64,000 nucleotides of DNA from Oceaniovalibus sp. ACAM 378. Lineage in GTDB: Bacteria > Pseudomonadota > Alphaproteobacteria > Rhodobacterales > Rhodobacteraceae. The stretch lies in assembly GCF_008085915.1 (NCBI RefSeq), contig NZ_VSJK01000016.1, positions 46,537 through 110,536 on the forward strand, read 5' to 3'. The notes beneath the pieces were generated by a model. It did not search any database, was not told the DNA's origin, and saw nothing but the letters and a program-made list of their open reading frames with translations. Of this stretch, positions 18,439 to 28,178 are shown one piece after another. A program made the translations under genes and the position numbers. Within the stretch, counting starts at the first letter, position 1. The number at the start of each line of letters is the position of its first letter.

Positions 18439-19980
18439 ATGCAAAATGACGCCCCCACCATTCAGCAAGGCACATCTCCACTCATTCGCCTTCATCCCAA
18501 CGACAGTGTGGCGATTGCGCGGGTATCAATTTCTGCTCAAACCGACCTCGGGCAAGGGCTAATCGCACAGGACCGGATCCCCGCAGGCCACAAGATCGCA
18601 TTGGAAGCCATGCCCAAGGGGGGCCATGTCCTGCGCTACGGCGAAGTCATCGGGAGCACAACGCAAGACATTCTTCGGGGCGGACATGTCCACAGCCATA
18701 ACTTGGCGATTGGTTCACTAGAACGCGAATATGCCTACGCAACCTCGCAGACCCCCCTGACAAAGCCGCAATGCGACCGTGAATTCATGGGTTATGTACG
18801 CCCGAACGGTGACGTCGGGACCAGAAACTACATCGGTATCCTGACCACGGTGAACTGCTCGGCTCGCGTGGCCCGTGCGATTGCCCGCCAATTTGAAAAA
18901 GACCCTTTTTCGGAACATGACCCGTTGGCGGAGTACCCGAACGTGGATGGTGTCGTTGCATTGACCCACAAAACCGGCTGCGGCATGTCTGCCGAAGGAC
19001 CATTGCGGATCCTGCGGCGTGTGATCGAGGGGTATGCGACCCATCCTAACATCAGCCATGTGATCGTGATCGGACTCGGCTGCGAAGTGAACCAGATCAG
19101 TGGCATCCTGAAAGGCAATGAGGCCGTCCGCCGGATGACGATCCAGAATAATGGCGGGACCCGAAAGACTGTTGAAAGTGGGATCGATTTTGTCAAAAGC
19201 GTGCTGGACGAAGCGAATGCAATCCAGCGGACCCCGGTTCCGGCCTCAGCCTTGAAACTGGCATTGATTTGCGGTGGCTCCGACGGGTATTCAGGAATCT
19301 CGGCGAACCCCGCCCTCGGCAAAGCGAGCGATCTGATCGTGCAGCAGGGCGGCACAGTGATCTTATCGGAAACTCCCGAGACCTGGGGCGCTGAACATCT
19401 CTTGACCCGCCGCGCCACGACCCGGGACGTCGGCGAAAAATTGGTGGAACGGATTCAATGGTGGCGCGACTATGCTGATCTGCACGGCGTTTCGTTGGAC
19501 GCCAACCCATCACCCGGCAACAAAGCGGGGGGGCTGACCACCATCCTTGAAAAATCGCTGGGGGCGTTGGCTAAGGGCGGCGGGACGCGCCTTGCCGAAG
19601 TGATTGAATATGCCGAGAAGCCGTCGAGGGCGGGTCTGATCTTCATGGATGCGCCGGGCTACGATCCGGTCCAAGTGACTGGCCAGATCGCAGGCGGGGC
19701 CAACCTTGTGGCCTTTACAACCGGACGGGGAAGCGTCTTTGGCTCCAAACCTGCGCCGACGGTCAAGCTGGCCACGAATACACTTATGTACCAGCACATG
19801 TTGGAAGACATGGATATCAACTGCGGCACGATCCTTGATGGAATCGAGACCATAGAACAATGTGGCGCCCGAATCTTTGAGACGCTGCTGGCCGTGGCGG
19901 GCGGCGAGCGGTCGAAGAGTGAAGCGTTGGATTTTGGTGATGACGAATTCGCGCCTTGGACGATAGGCCCCGTTATATGA
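18439..19980 (+). CDS. UxaA/GarD-family sugar-acid dehydratase
   Basis: About 513 residues, the length of full altronate/galactarate dehydratases. An N-terminal SAF-type domain (LIRLHPNDSVAIARV) is followed by the main domain with EFMGYVRPNGDVGTRNYIG near residue 115. Conserved cysteine motifs are HKTGCGMS and IGLGCEVN, and the family stretch NPSPGNKAGGLTTILEKS lies near 355. Family members dehydrate D-altronate or D-galactarate to 2-keto-3-deoxy acids, iron-dependent. The start chosen follows GAGGA; an in-frame ATG at 18418 is possible. The neighbouring Ldh-type and SDR enzymes point to a sugar-acid pathway, but the exact acid is not deducible. Confidence 0.88.
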   Translation: MQNDAPTIQQGTSPLIRLHPNDSVAIARVSISAQTDLGQGLIAQDRIPAGHKIALEAMPKGGHVLRYGEVIGSTTQDILRGGHVHSHNLAIGSLEREYAYATSQTPLTKPQCDREFMGYVRPNGDVGTRNYIGILTTVNCSARVARAIARQFEKDPFSEHDPLAEYPNVDGVVALTHKTGCGMSAEGPLRILRRVIEGYATHPNISHVIVIGLGCEVNQISGILKGNEAVRRMTIQNNGGTRKTVESGIDFVKSVLDEANAIQRTPVPASALKLALICGGSDGYSGISANPALGKASDLIVQQGGTVILSETPETWGAEHLLTRRATTRDVGEKLVERIQWWRDYADLHGVSLDANPSPGNKAGGLTTILEKSLGALAKGGGTRLAEVIEYAEKPSRAGLIFMDAPGYDPVQVTGQIAGGANLVAFTTGRGSVFGSKPAPTVKLATNTLMYQHMLEDMDINCGTILDGIETIEQCGARIFETLLAVAGGERSKSEALDFGDDEFAPWTIGPVI

Positions 19981-20150
19981 GAGAAATAGGCGCGGTCCAC
20001 GACAATGCCGTCTGGCTGCAACACACATTCGGCAACCTTCCCCCGGCACCAAAAAGCACTATTCCATCGAACCATAGGTTAGCCTCGCAATAACCTTTCG
20101 ACGAAAAAAGCCGATTGGGATCAATCGGAACAGATGCTTCTGGGGGCAAG

Positions 20151-21026
20151 GTGAATCCGGTTTCCACAACCAACAGGTCAGCCTTCACCGGCGTCGCACT
20201 TATGGTGATCGTTGCCGCGACGTCGGCGATCGACGCTGTGATCGTGCGCGCAGTGTCGCCAGACGTTCATCCATTCGTCATTGGCTTCACCCGATCGCTT
20301 TTCGGCCTCCTGATCGTACTGCCCTTGATCTGGATTCGCCCCAGCGTCCTTCGATCCAATTACAGCATCCGTCATGTTGTGCGTGCAACGTTGAAGCTGG
20401 CCTCTCTCGTTGCATTTTTCGCGGCCTTCGCCCGCGCTCCCTTGGCCGACGTGACCGCCATTGCCTTCACGGCTCCGATCTTTGTCACCATCGGCGCATG
20501 GGTGTTTCTTTCCGAACAGCCTCGCAAAATCCGGATCATTGCGGCTATCATCGGCTTTTTCGGTGTACTTCTGGTCCTGAAACCCGGCCAAAACTCGACT
20601 TTGCCGGTTGGGTTGCTGTTCGCGCTCCTCGGCTCGTTTCTTGCGGCGGTTATACAGTTGCTTCTGAAACCGATGGTGGGCCGCGACTCTGCTCAGACGC
20701 TGGTTGTCTGGAACCTTGCAGTAACGGCGCCAATCGCCGCCATCCCCGCTTTCTTCTTTTGGTCGATGCCGACCGCTGAGCAATGGTTTCTGCTGACCGT
20801 GCAGGGTGTGTTGGGGGCGATCAGCATGGCGCTCGTCACTTACGCCTTTTCGCTTGCGGAGGCTTCGCTCCTGGCCCCGATAGAATTTTTGCGCCTGCCG
20901 CTTGTCGCCGTCCTAGCTTATCTGATATTTGGCCAAACCGTCGACTGGAATTCGTGGGCAGGCGCCGCCGTCATCTTTTCCGCAACGCTAATAATGGCGT
21001 CGAGTGCGCGCTATCCGCGGACTTAA
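20151..21026 (+). CDS. EamA/DMT-family transporter
   Basis: About 291 residues with ten predicted membrane helices arranged as two five-helix EamA repeats, as in drug/metabolite transporters. The conserved end of repeat 1 reads ALADVTAIAFTAPIF-like (observed PLADVTAIAFTAPIF), and that of repeat 2 is SLAEASLLAPIEFLRLP. The GTG start at 20151 follows GGGGGCAAG closely; a TTG at 20115 would add 12 residues. The family moves amino acids, nucleosides or other metabolites, mostly outward. It lies 170 bases after the dehydratase on the same strand and may be co-transcribed. Confidence 0.85.
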   Translation: MNPVSTTNRSAFTGVALMVIVAATSAIDAVIVRAVSPDVHPFVIGFTRSLFGLLIVLPLIWIRPSVLRSNYSIRHVVRATLKLASLVAFFAAFARAPLADVTAIAFTAPIFVTIGAWVFLSEQPRKIRIIAAIIGFFGVLLVLKPGQNSTLPVGLLFALLGSFLAAVIQLLLKPMVGRDSAQTLVVWNLAVTAPIAAIPAFFFWSMPTAEQWFLLTVQGVLGAISMALVTYAFSLAEASLLAPIEFLRLPLVAVLAYLIFGQTVDWNSWAGAAVIFSATLIMASSARYPRT

Positions 21027-21189
21027 GTTCTTATTGAAAGATGCTGCGCAACATTCGAATATGCTATCGCTTCGCCCAAAGCGCTTTGCATTTGATCTGA
21101 ATCGAAGCATCAGCGCGGTGCAGATGGCCTCTGCATCGTTCTGCTGCGTCACACCCGCAGCGTTACCGAAGGCGGGATAGACATACATC

Positions 21190-21480
21190 CCATTAAATGG
21201 CGGGCGAAGTATGGCGGGATGGATGCGTCGCTGATCTCGCGGATGAAAGCGCTGGATGAAGAGAACAAGCGTCTAAAGAAAATTTACGGCGAGAAGAGCA
21301 TGCAAAACGATCTGCTGAAGGAGCCCCTGGAAAAAAGTGGTAAGGCCGTCTCGGCGCAAAGAGATCGCCCAATGGGCCGTGCAATACAAATCCGCCAGTA
21401 TCCGGTTTGCGTGCCGGACGTTCAACATCAGCGGGACCTGCTATCGGTTTCAGCCGAGGTATTGCTTGTCCGTTCGCCCC
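21190..21480 (+). pseudogene. IS3-family (IS407-group) fragment, orfA end and orfB start
   Basis: Forward-strand frames read KWRAKYGGMDASLISRMKAL and EENKRLKKIYGEKSMQNDLL (end of orfA), then in other frames EIAQWAVQYKSASIRFACRT and FNISGTCYRFQPRY (start of orfB). These match IS3-family transposases of the IS407 group but include frameshifts, and the DDE domain is missing. Confidence 0.75.
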
Positions 21481-21529
21481 AATCTCGGCGCAAAGTTGTA
21501 GGTCCGCCCTTGCGCGCGTGGCGTCGAAG

Positions 21530-21822
21530 GTTTCAATGGTGTCACCCAGGATCAACGGCAGCGACCCGGCATCGCGGACGACGCTGCGCTATTCCACGAG
21601 GCGCGGCGAAAAGGCTATCTGACCGATCCTCACGGTAGTCGTCTGTTCAAATGGCACAGTGCTGCCGTCGTGTGGGGCACTGACAAGCTTTTCGCAGTTG
21701 GCTTGGAACCAGGCGTCAACACCTATCCAAGCGCGGTCGATGCTTCGCAACATGCAACTGGGCCGCTCAGCCGCCAGACAACGCAGGCCCCTATAATAAA
21801 GCAAAGGCCAAGCATCATGTGA
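21530..21822 (+). pseudogene. Unidentified coding-like fragment
   Basis: A forward frame ending at the TGA at 21820 reads with protein-like composition (for example HEARRKGYLTDPHGSRLFKW and TDKLFAVGLEPGVNTYPSAV) but has no start codon with a ribosome-binding site, because it emerges from the IS3 scar. I do not recognise the family. It may be the tail of a gene truncated by the IS3 element. Nothing else is seen in the gap up to 21976. Confidence 0.35.
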
Positions 21823-21976
21823 CTTGCTGCGGCTTAGACCATTGCTACAATCCACCATGGATTCGAAAGCGAAAAATGTTGGGTCTCAGACACGTCCATC
21901 GGCGAGCAAGCGAGCCATACCAGAGAAATATTTCTCAAACACGATCGCGGTTTCGAGTAGATTGCGGCCAAACGGA

Positions 21977-22642
21977 ATGAAAGCATCGGAAGATTTTTTG
22001 CAACAAGAACGGGACCTAAAGGCATGGCTCTGGGCCACCCCGAATTCAAACCGCATCTCAATTTTATTTGAGGAGCTTGGTTTAGATTACGCGGTGGTGC
22101 CAATAAATATCCGACGCGGAGAGCAACATGCCCCCGACGTTGTAGCCCGCAATCCCTATGGCAAAGTTCCGATTGTGTCTTGGAATGATGCTTCAGGTGA
22201 ACGCGTGTTGTTCGAATCCGGTGCAATTCTTCTGGATTTTGCGCAACGGCACGGGCGTTTTTTGCCTGAAACCGGACAGGCACTCAGCGAAACGCTAGCA
22301 TGGCTGATGGTGGCGCTGACTGGGCTTGGCCCCGCGATGGGACAGGCGCATCACTGGACGGACCTCGCGCCGTCCAAGCCCGAAGAAGCGCGCGCGCATA
22401 GTGTTGGATTGGTGCGGCGAGCCTATATCGTCTTGGAAAAACGCCTATCCGAGGTGCAATATTTGGGCGGCGCGTATTCCATCGCGGACATTGCCGCTTT
22501 TCCGTGGATTTCCCGTTCGAATTGGGCGACGCTCAAGCTACAAGATTTTCCACATCTGGCTCGCTGGCACGACCGTGTCGCAAGCCGTCCCGCCGTGGTT
22601 ATCGGCATGTCAAAACCTGAGGGTGCGGTTTTACAAGACTGA
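21977..22642 (+). CDS. Glutathione S-transferase family protein
   Basis: About 221 residues with the two GST domains. The N-terminal thioredoxin-like half contains WATPNSNRISILFEELGLDY, RNPYGKVPIVSW (cis-Pro before the beta strand) and FESGAILLDFAQ (the E-S pair that grips the glutathione gamma-glutamyl group). The C-terminal helical half contains GAYSIADIAAFPW with the conserved Asp cap. The pattern is close to the YfcG/YghU-like bacterial GSTs. It precedes the second binding-protein gene by 39 bases and may share its transcript. A role in thioether or peroxide chemistry of the imported compound is conceivable but unproven. Confidence 0.85.
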   Translation: MKASEDFLQQERDLKAWLWATPNSNRISILFEELGLDYAVVPINIRRGEQHAPDVVARNPYGKVPIVSWNDASGERVLFESGAILLDFAQRHGRFLPETGQALSETLAWLMVALTGLGPAMGQAHHWTDLAPSKPEEARAHSVGLVRRAYIVLEKRLSEVQYLGGAYSIADIAAFPWISRSNWATLKLQDFPHLARWHDRVASRPAVVIGMSKPEGAVLQD

Positions 22643-22681
22643 TCCGTGCCCTCAAAAAACTGCAACAATAAGGATGATGAG

Positions 22682-24286
22682 ATGACCCCATTGAGAACGC
22701 TGAAATGTGGGTTTGCTGGCGCGGTACTTGCCTGTTTGATGCTGTCGGCGCCCGCCTCGGCGCAGACGGCTGTGCCGGAGAACCGCGTGCTGCGGGTTGT
22801 ACCTTATGCCGATTTGCAATCGCTGGACCCTATTGTGACCACCGTGGGCATCGTGCAACGCCATGCGACAATGGTCTACGATGTGCTGTTCGCGCGCGAT
22901 GAGGATCAAGACCCGAAGCCGCAAATGGTCGATACCTGGACCGAATCTGAAGACGGGCTGACTTGGACATTCGTTCTGCGCGATGGATTGGCCTTCCATG
23001 ACGGCGCGCCGGTCACGGCGGAGGATGTGGTTGCCTCGATGACCCGCTGGGCGGCAAAAGATAGCTTCGGCCGCCAAATCTGGAGCCGGACTGCCACGTT
23101 GGCGGCCAGCGACGACAAGACAATCGTCTGGACCCTGACCAAACCTTACGGCCTGATGCTGTATGCCTTGTCCAAACCCAGCGGCAGCTTGGCGGTTATC
23201 ATGCCCAAGCGTCTGGCCGAGACACCGGTGGATGTCGCGGTGACGGAAGTGATCGGGTCCGGCCCGTTTGAATTTGTAGCCGATGAATGGGTGCCTGGCT
23301 CGAAGGTCGTTTACAAGCGCAATGAGAATTATGTCCCGCGCGATGAGCCCGCAAACGGCGCCAGCGGCGGCAAGGTGGTCAATGTTGACCGCGTCGAATG
23401 GTTGAACATCCGCGATCAGCAATCGGCGATCCTCGCACTCCAAAATGGAGAGGTCGATTATCTTGAATCTCCCGGCACCGACTTCTTGCCGATTTTGCGC
23501 GCCGCAGGGATGGAAATCCGCCGCACCGATAAACTCGGCTCGCAGGGGATGGTCCGGATGAACCACATTCATCCGCCATTCGATGATATTCGTGCGCGGC
23601 GCGCGTTGCTTTATCTCGTAGATCAGAACGAATTTTTGACGACGATGTTCAGCGATCCAGAGCTTTACGAAACCTGTAGCGCGTTCTTTGTGTGCGGCGC
23701 GCCACTGGGCAGCGATGCAGGCGTTGAAGCCGATTTTGGCAAGGACAAAGAAAAGGCCAAGGCGCTCTTTGCCGAGGCTGGTTACAACGGCGAGACGATC
23801 GTCATCTTGCATCCGACCGATGTGCAAACGATGAACTCCTCAACGCTGGTTCTCGCGGAAGAACTGCGGTCGATTGGCGTCAATGTTGAATTGCAGACAC
23901 TCGATTATGCAGCGATGTCGGCTCGCCGTGCAAGCCGCGCTGTCCCTTCCGAGGGTGGCTGGCATATCGGCCTAACCTATTGGCCGGGACTGTTGATTTC
24001 TGATCCCGTCGGCAACACGCCGCTGCAGGCGAGCTGTGACGATGCTTGGCCGGGTTGGCCCTGCAATGACGAGATGCAGGCCCTGATCAATAAGTTCCCC
24101 GATGCCGCGACGCCCGAGGCGCGCCAGACGCTTGCTGACGAAATTCAGGTCATGGCGTACAACGATGTGGTGCCCTACGTCCCGTTCGGTCAGTGGTTCG
24201 TGCCTGTCGCACATTCGCCAAAGCTCAGCGGCGTTCTGGGAATGCCCGGCACGATGATCCTCTGGAACATCGCTAAATCGGAATAA
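22682..24286 (+). CDS. Periplasmic substrate-binding protein, family 5, second system
   Basis: About 534 residues of SBP_bac_5 type. The start at 22682 follows AAGGA by seven bases and gives a clear signal peptide (MTPLRTLKCGFAG, hydrophobic core, APASAQ). Hallmarks are YADLQSLDPIVTT, WTFVLRDGLAFHDGAPVTA near residue 100, GSGPFEFVADEWVPG near 195 and RRALLYLVDQNEF near 305. It is distinct from the protein at 3786. It converges on four reverse-strand genes for the matching ATPases and permeases, an unusual split for this kind of transporter, in which the binding protein usually heads the operon. Confidence 0.92.
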   Translation: MTPLRTLKCGFAGAVLACLMLSAPASAQTAVPENRVLRVVPYADLQSLDPIVTTVGIVQRHATMVYDVLFARDEDQDPKPQMVDTWTESEDGLTWTFVLRDGLAFHDGAPVTAEDVVASMTRWAAKDSFGRQIWSRTATLAASDDKTIVWTLTKPYGLMLYALSKPSGSLAVIMPKRLAETPVDVAVTEVIGSGPFEFVADEWVPGSKVVYKRNENYVPRDEPANGASGGKVVNVDRVEWLNIRDQQSAILALQNGEVDYLESPGTDFLPILRAAGMEIRRTDKLGSQGMVRMNHIHPPFDDIRARRALLYLVDQNEFLTTMFSDPELYETCSAFFVCGAPLGSDAGVEADFGKDKEKAKALFAEAGYNGETIVILHPTDVQTMNSSTLVLAEELRSIGVNVELQTLDYAAMSARRASRAVPSEGGWHIGLTYWPGLLISDPVGNTPLQASCDDAWPGWPCNDEMQALINKFPDAATPEARQTLADEIQVMAYNDVVPYVPFGQWFVPVAHSPKLSGVLGMPGTMILWNIAKSE

Positions 24287-24290
24287 TCTT

Positions 24291-24321
24291 TTGGGCCGGC
24301 CTCCTATCGAGGGCGGCCCAA
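24291..24321. terminator. Hairpin between convergent genes
   Basis: Arms TTGGGCCGGCCT and AGGGCGGCCCAA (11 of 12 paired, seven-base loop) sit between the stop of the binding-protein gene and the stop of the ATPase gene. It has no strong T-run on either strand, but its position suits a shared bidirectional terminator. Confidence 0.65.
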
Positions 24322-24333
24322 TTCGTTACGCGC

Positions 24334-25317
24334 TTACTCTGCGAAGTGGCAGGCAGTGCTATGCGTGCCGACAGCCGCAGATACAGGCCGCAATGGCGGT
24401 TCTTCCTTGGCGCAAATCGACTGGACGATGGGGCATCGCGTGCGGAACCGACAGCCCGAAGGCGGATTGATCGGGCTGGGCAAATCGCCCTTCAGGATAA
24501 TTTTATCGCGGCGCACGTCCGTATCTGCGACTGGCACAGCTGACAGCAACGCTTGCGTATAGGGATGGCGAGGCCGCGCGAACAGGCTACGCTTTTCCGC
24601 GATTTCGACGATCTTTCCCAAATACATCACGGCGACGCGATCGCTGATATGTTCAACCACCGCCAAATCATGCGCGATAAACAGATAGGCGATGCCAAAT
24701 TCCTGCTGCAACCGGATCAAAAGGTTGATCACCTGAGCCTGCACCGAAACGTCAAGCGCCGATACCGGCTCGTCCAAAACGATCAGTTTCGGGTTCAGAC
24801 CAAGCGCGCGCGCAATGCCGATGCGCTGGCGCTGACCACCGGAAAACTCATGCGGGAAACGGTCAATTTGATCGGGGCGCAGACCAACGCGTTCAATCAA
24901 CTCGGCGACCCGCGCGCGCCGCTCCACCGGATCCGTCATGCCGAAATTCAGTAACGGCTCGCCCACGGCTTGCGCGACCGTCATCCGTGGATTCAGCGAG
25001 GCAAACGGGTCTTGGAAGACAAACTGCACATCTTTGCGAAGGCTGCGAAACGCGCCGCGGCTCAGGGTGGTGATGGGCGCGCCGTTCAAATTAATGGTGC
25101 CCGCCGTGGCATCCTCAAGCCGCACAATACTGCGCCCGACGGTGGATTTCCCGCAACCGGATTCGCCGACAAGGCCCAGTGTCTCACCCGCCGCGATATC
25201 TAAACTGATCCCGTCCACCGCATGCACGGATTGTGCGGGGGCGCGCTTCAGCCATTCCATGGCGCTACGCCGAACCGGAAAATGCTTTTTCAGATCTTGG
25301 ATTTGCAGCAATGTCAT
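24334..25317 (-). CDS. Peptide-type ABC importer ATPase, DppF/OppF type
   Basis: About 327 residues. Walker A is [13 protein letters not shown], the signature is [15 protein letters not shown], and Walker B is [12 protein letters not shown]. The C-terminal oligopeptide-transporter extension has the Cys-containing [20 protein letters not shown] segment, typical of DppF/OppF. The start at 25317 ([13 protein letters not shown]) overlaps the stop of the upstream ATPase by four bases (ATGA), indicating translational coupling. It works as a heterodimer with the next ATPase. Confidence 0.92.
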   Translation of the reverse strand: MTLLQIQDLKKHFPVRRSAMEWLKRAPAQSVHAVDGISLDIAAGETLGLVGESGCGKSTVGRSIVRLEDATAGTINLNGAPITTLSRGAFRSLRKDVQFVFQDPFASLNPRMTVAQAVGEPLLNFGMTDPVERRARVAELIERVGLRPDQIDRFPHEFSGGQRQRIGIARALGLNPKLIVLDEPVSALDVSVQAQVINLLIRLQQEFGIAYLFIAHDLAVVEHISDRVAVMYLGKIVEIAEKRSLFARPRHPYTQALLSAVPVADTDVRRDKIILKGDLPSPINPPSGCRFRTRCPIVQSICAKEEPPLRPVSAAVGTHSTACHFAE

Positions 25318-26333
25318 AGCGCACCTTCCCGCAGCTTTGCAGCCATCGCGGGCACGTCTTTGGTCCGCCAGCACGCGCTGACATGGCTAGGGCCAACCTC
25401 AACCGCTGGAGGCAATTCGCGCCGGCATTGGTCCACGGCCAACGGGCAGCGGGGCGCGAAAGCGCAGGAGGTTTGCGCCGAACGAACCAGCGGCACAGTT
25501 CCTGGAATTTCCGCAAGCGATTGGCGCGGCCCTTCATTCAGGCTTGATCCAAGCTTCGGCACGGCCGCCAACAAGCCAACCGTGTAGGGATGTCGAGGAT
25601 GGCGAAGCACGTCGGCCACCGCACCTTGCTCGACCATCCGGCCCGCATACATCACCACCACGCGCGCCGCCATCTCTGCCACAACGCCCAGGTCATGCGT
25701 GATCAGCAGCGTCGCCATTCCAAGACGCGCCGATAGATCCCGCAAAATCTCCAAAATTTGTGCTTGGATTGTGACGTCTAGTGCCGTTGTCGGCTCATCC
25801 GCGATCAACAGTTTCGGATCGCATGCCAGCGCGATTGCGATCATCACCCGTTGCCGCATACCGCCCGACAGCTCATGCGGATATTGCGTCAACCGCCGCT
25901 CTGCCTCGGGGAATTGCACAAGCTCCAGCATTTCCAACGACCGGGCGCGAACATCGGATTTGTTCAGCTTCATATGTAGGCGCACCGTCTCACCGATCTG
26001 GCGCTGAATGGTGAGCGCGGGATTCAGGCTGGTCATCGGCTCTTGGAAAATCATCGCGATGTCACGGCCGCGCACTTTGCGCATATCCGCTTCGCTGAGG
26101 CCCGCCAAATCACGCCCTTCAAAGCGGATATGCCCTCCCGTTATCCGTCCGTGGGGTTCGGGCAAGAGACGCATCGTTGACAGCGCCGTTACGCTTTTGC
26201 CGCACCCGGATTCGCCGACAATGGCGAGTGTTTCGCCACGCTCGACCTGTAACGAGAGCCGGTCAACGGCCAAAACCTCGCCTTGGCGGCTGGTGAACGC
26301 GGTGGAGAGGGTTTCGATTTCTAACAATGCCAT
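25314..26333 (-). CDS. Peptide-type ABC importer ATPase, DppD/OppD type
   Basis: About 339 residues. Walker A is [13 protein letters not shown], the signature is [15 protein letters not shown], and Walker B is [12 protein letters not shown]. The C-terminal extension contains [20 protein letters not shown], the Cys-rich OppD/DppD region. The start at 26333 ([10 protein letters not shown]) is one base after the stop of the upstream permease; longer in-frame starts exist but would overlap it. It partners with the DppF-type ATPase downstream. Confidence 0.92.
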   Translation of the reverse strand: MALLEIETLSTAFTSRQGEVLAVDRLSLQVERGETLAIVGESGCGKSVTALSTMRLLPEPHGRITGGHIRFEGRDLAGLSEADMRKVRGRDIAMIFQEPMTSLNPALTIQRQIGETVRLHMKLNKSDVRARSLEMLELVQFPEAERRLTQYPHELSGGMRQRVMIAIALACDPKLLIADEPTTALDVTIQAQILEILRDLSARLGMATLLITHDLGVVAEMAARVVVMYAGRMVEQGAVADVLRHPRHPYTVGLLAAVPKLGSSLNEGPRQSLAEIPGTVPLVRSAQTSCAFAPRCPLAVDQCRRELPPAVEVGPSHVSACWRTKDVPAMAAKLREGAL

Positions 26334-26334
26334 A

Positions 26335-27219
26335 TCAGCGCGCCCGGAAATTTGGATCAAGGACATCGCGCAGCCCGTCACCGATCATGTTAACGGCAAG
26401 CACGGTCAGCGCCAGTGCCACACCGGGGAAGATCACCAGATGCGGGGCGATCTGGAACACCAGCCGCCCATCCGAGATCATATTGCCCCAGCTTGGCACC
26501 TCTGGCGGCGTGCCGGCCCCGATGAAGCTCAGCGCAGCCTCGGTCAGCACCGCCGCTGCGAAAATATAGCTGCCCTGCACCAAAAGCGGCGCGAGAGTGT
26601 TGGGCAAAATATGGCGCCAAAGAAGGGCGGGAAACGGCGTGCCAACCACAATCGCCGCCTCGACGAAGGGGCGCTCTTTCAATGACAGCACCGTGCTGCG
26701 CACCAAGCGTGAGACGCGCGGCACTTCAGACAGGGTGATCGCCAAAATCACATTTGCCACGCTTGCGCCGGTGAGTGCGATCAGCGCCACTGCCAAAAGA
26801 ATAGACGGTATCGCCATCAACCCATCCATCACACGCATCACGATGGCATCAACCCAGCGCACGAAACCTGCCAGCAGGCCGATGGTCAGACCGATCGTGA
26901 TCGAAATAGCGGCAACCGACAAGCCGACCATCAGCGAAATCCGGGCGCCATAAATCGTGCGGCTGTAGACATCCCGTCCGACCATATCGCCGCCGAACCA
27001 TATATCCGTGCTAGGTGGTTTAAGCCGTCGCGCGCCCGAAAGCGATTGCGGATCAACTGTACCGAGCCAAGGCGCAAGTAGAGCCGCCGCGATCATAATC
27101 AGCATGATACTGCCCCCGATCATAATCGTCGGGTGGCGCAAGACGTCGCGCAGGCTCAGGCCGTCGGGGGCCGATCCCGTGGTAGAGGCAACAGTGGTCG
27201 AGGCAACAGTGGCGTTCAA
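26335..27219 (-). CDS. ABC transporter permease, DppC type, second system
   Basis: A 294-residue inner-membrane permease. After a Thr/Ser-rich N-terminal tail come the first helix and the FGGDMVGRDVYSRTI motif typical of DppC. The coupling loop region reads FVEAAIVVGTPFPALLWRHI, and the C-terminus has SFIGAGTPPEVPSWG and DVLDPNFRAR. It overlaps the upstream permease stop by four bases. Together the two form the channel of the second importer. Confidence 0.92.
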   Translation of the reverse strand: MNATVASTTVASTTGSAPDGLSLRDVLRHPTIMIGGSIMLIMIAAALLAPWLGTVDPQSLSGARRLKPPSTDIWFGGDMVGRDVYSRTIYGARISLMVGLSVAAISITIGLTIGLLAGFVRWVDAIVMRVMDGLMAIPSILLAVALIALTGASVANVILAITLSEVPRVSRLVRSTVLSLKERPFVEAAIVVGTPFPALLWRHILPNTLAPLLVQGSYIFAAAVLTEAALSFIGAGTPPEVPSWGNMISDGRLVFQIAPHLVIFPGVALALTVLAVNMIGDGLRDVLDPNFRAR

Positions 27220-28157
27220 TATTTTACCCTCGGATCAAAAAGCCCATAACTCAGATCAACCAACAGGTTTATGAGCACATAGACGCCCGACAGAACCAGT
27301 ACTACGCCCTGAATAACAGGATAATCGCGCCGCAAGATTGCATCAACGGTCAGCCGCCCAATACCAGGAATGTTGAACACGGTTTCGGTGACAACTACGC
27401 CGCTAATAACCGAACCAAAGCCGATCCCGACGATCGTCATGATCGGTATCGCGGCATTTTTCAAGGCGTGCCCCAGCAGCATCGACCACAGGCCCAGCCC
27501 CTTGGCGCGCGCGGTGCGCATGTAATCCTGCTGCAAAACCTCGAGCATGGCCGAGCGGGTAATGCGCGCGATAAGCGCCGCGTAAACCACACCTAGCGTT
27601 AAGGCGGGGAGGATAAGATGGCTCAAAAACGGCCAGAGCCCATCTGATGGTGGTTTGTATCCCTGCACAGGGAGCCAGCCGAGCCAGACCGAGAAACAGA
27701 AGATCAGCAAATATCCCAACACAAAAACCGGCATTGAATAACCCAAAACGGCAAAGCCCATCGCCACCCTGTCGGGGGCGCGTCCGGCCTGCCATGCCGC
27801 AATGATCCCGAGCGGCAATGCGAGGGCGAGCGCAAAGACCATCGCTAAAAGCGAAAGCCAAAGAGTCGGCATAGCGCGCTGCAGCATCAGCTCTGCGACA
27901 GATCGGCCGAAGAACATGGATTGACCAAAATCGCCTTTAAGAACGCCAAATGACCATTCGGTCAGCCGCACCAAATACGGCCGATCCAGACCAAGCGCCC
28001 CACGGATACGTTCGATTTCCGCAGGCGTTGCAGACTCGCCTGCTAGAACAAGTGCGGGATCTCCCGGACTAAAATAGAGCAAGGAGAAGACAACCAGTGC
28101 CACGACGACTATCACTGGAATAATAGCTAACACTCGGCGCAAGGCATACATTAACAT
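27216..28157 (-). CDS. ABC transporter permease, DppB type, second system
   Basis: A 313-residue permease beginning MLMYALRRVLAIIPVI (a start two codons later is equally possible). It has the DPALVLAGESATPAEIERI segment, the coupling loop YMRTARAKGLGLWSMLLGHA near residue 200 and the C-terminal DLSYGLFDPRVKY. It is the first gene of the reverse-strand group. The IS6 element begins only 22 bases upstream of its start, so the native promoter has been displaced and any transcription would have to come from or through the IS. Confidence 0.92.
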   Translation of the reverse strand: MLMYALRRVLAIIPVIVVVALVVFSLLYFSPGDPALVLAGESATPAEIERIRGALGLDRPYLVRLTEWSFGVLKGDFGQSMFFGRSVAELMLQRAMPTLWLSLLAMVFALALALPLGIIAAWQAGRAPDRVAMGFAVLGYSMPVFVLGYLLIFCFSVWLGWLPVQGYKPPSDGLWPFLSHLILPALTLGVVYAALIARITRSAMLEVLQQDYMRTARAKGLGLWSMLLGHALKNAAIPIMTIVGIGFGSVISGVVVTETVFNIPGIGRLTVDAILRRDYPVIQGVVLVLSGVYVLINLLVDLSYGLFDPRVKY

Positions 28158-28178
28158 CCCTCAATTGATCCTTATATC

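Noticed and set aside
22652..23827. A 391-codon open frame antisense to the second binding-protein gene
   Set aside because: It mirrors the codon pattern of the forward gene, has no family resemblance, and the forward gene has a signal peptide, family motifs and a ribosome-binding site.
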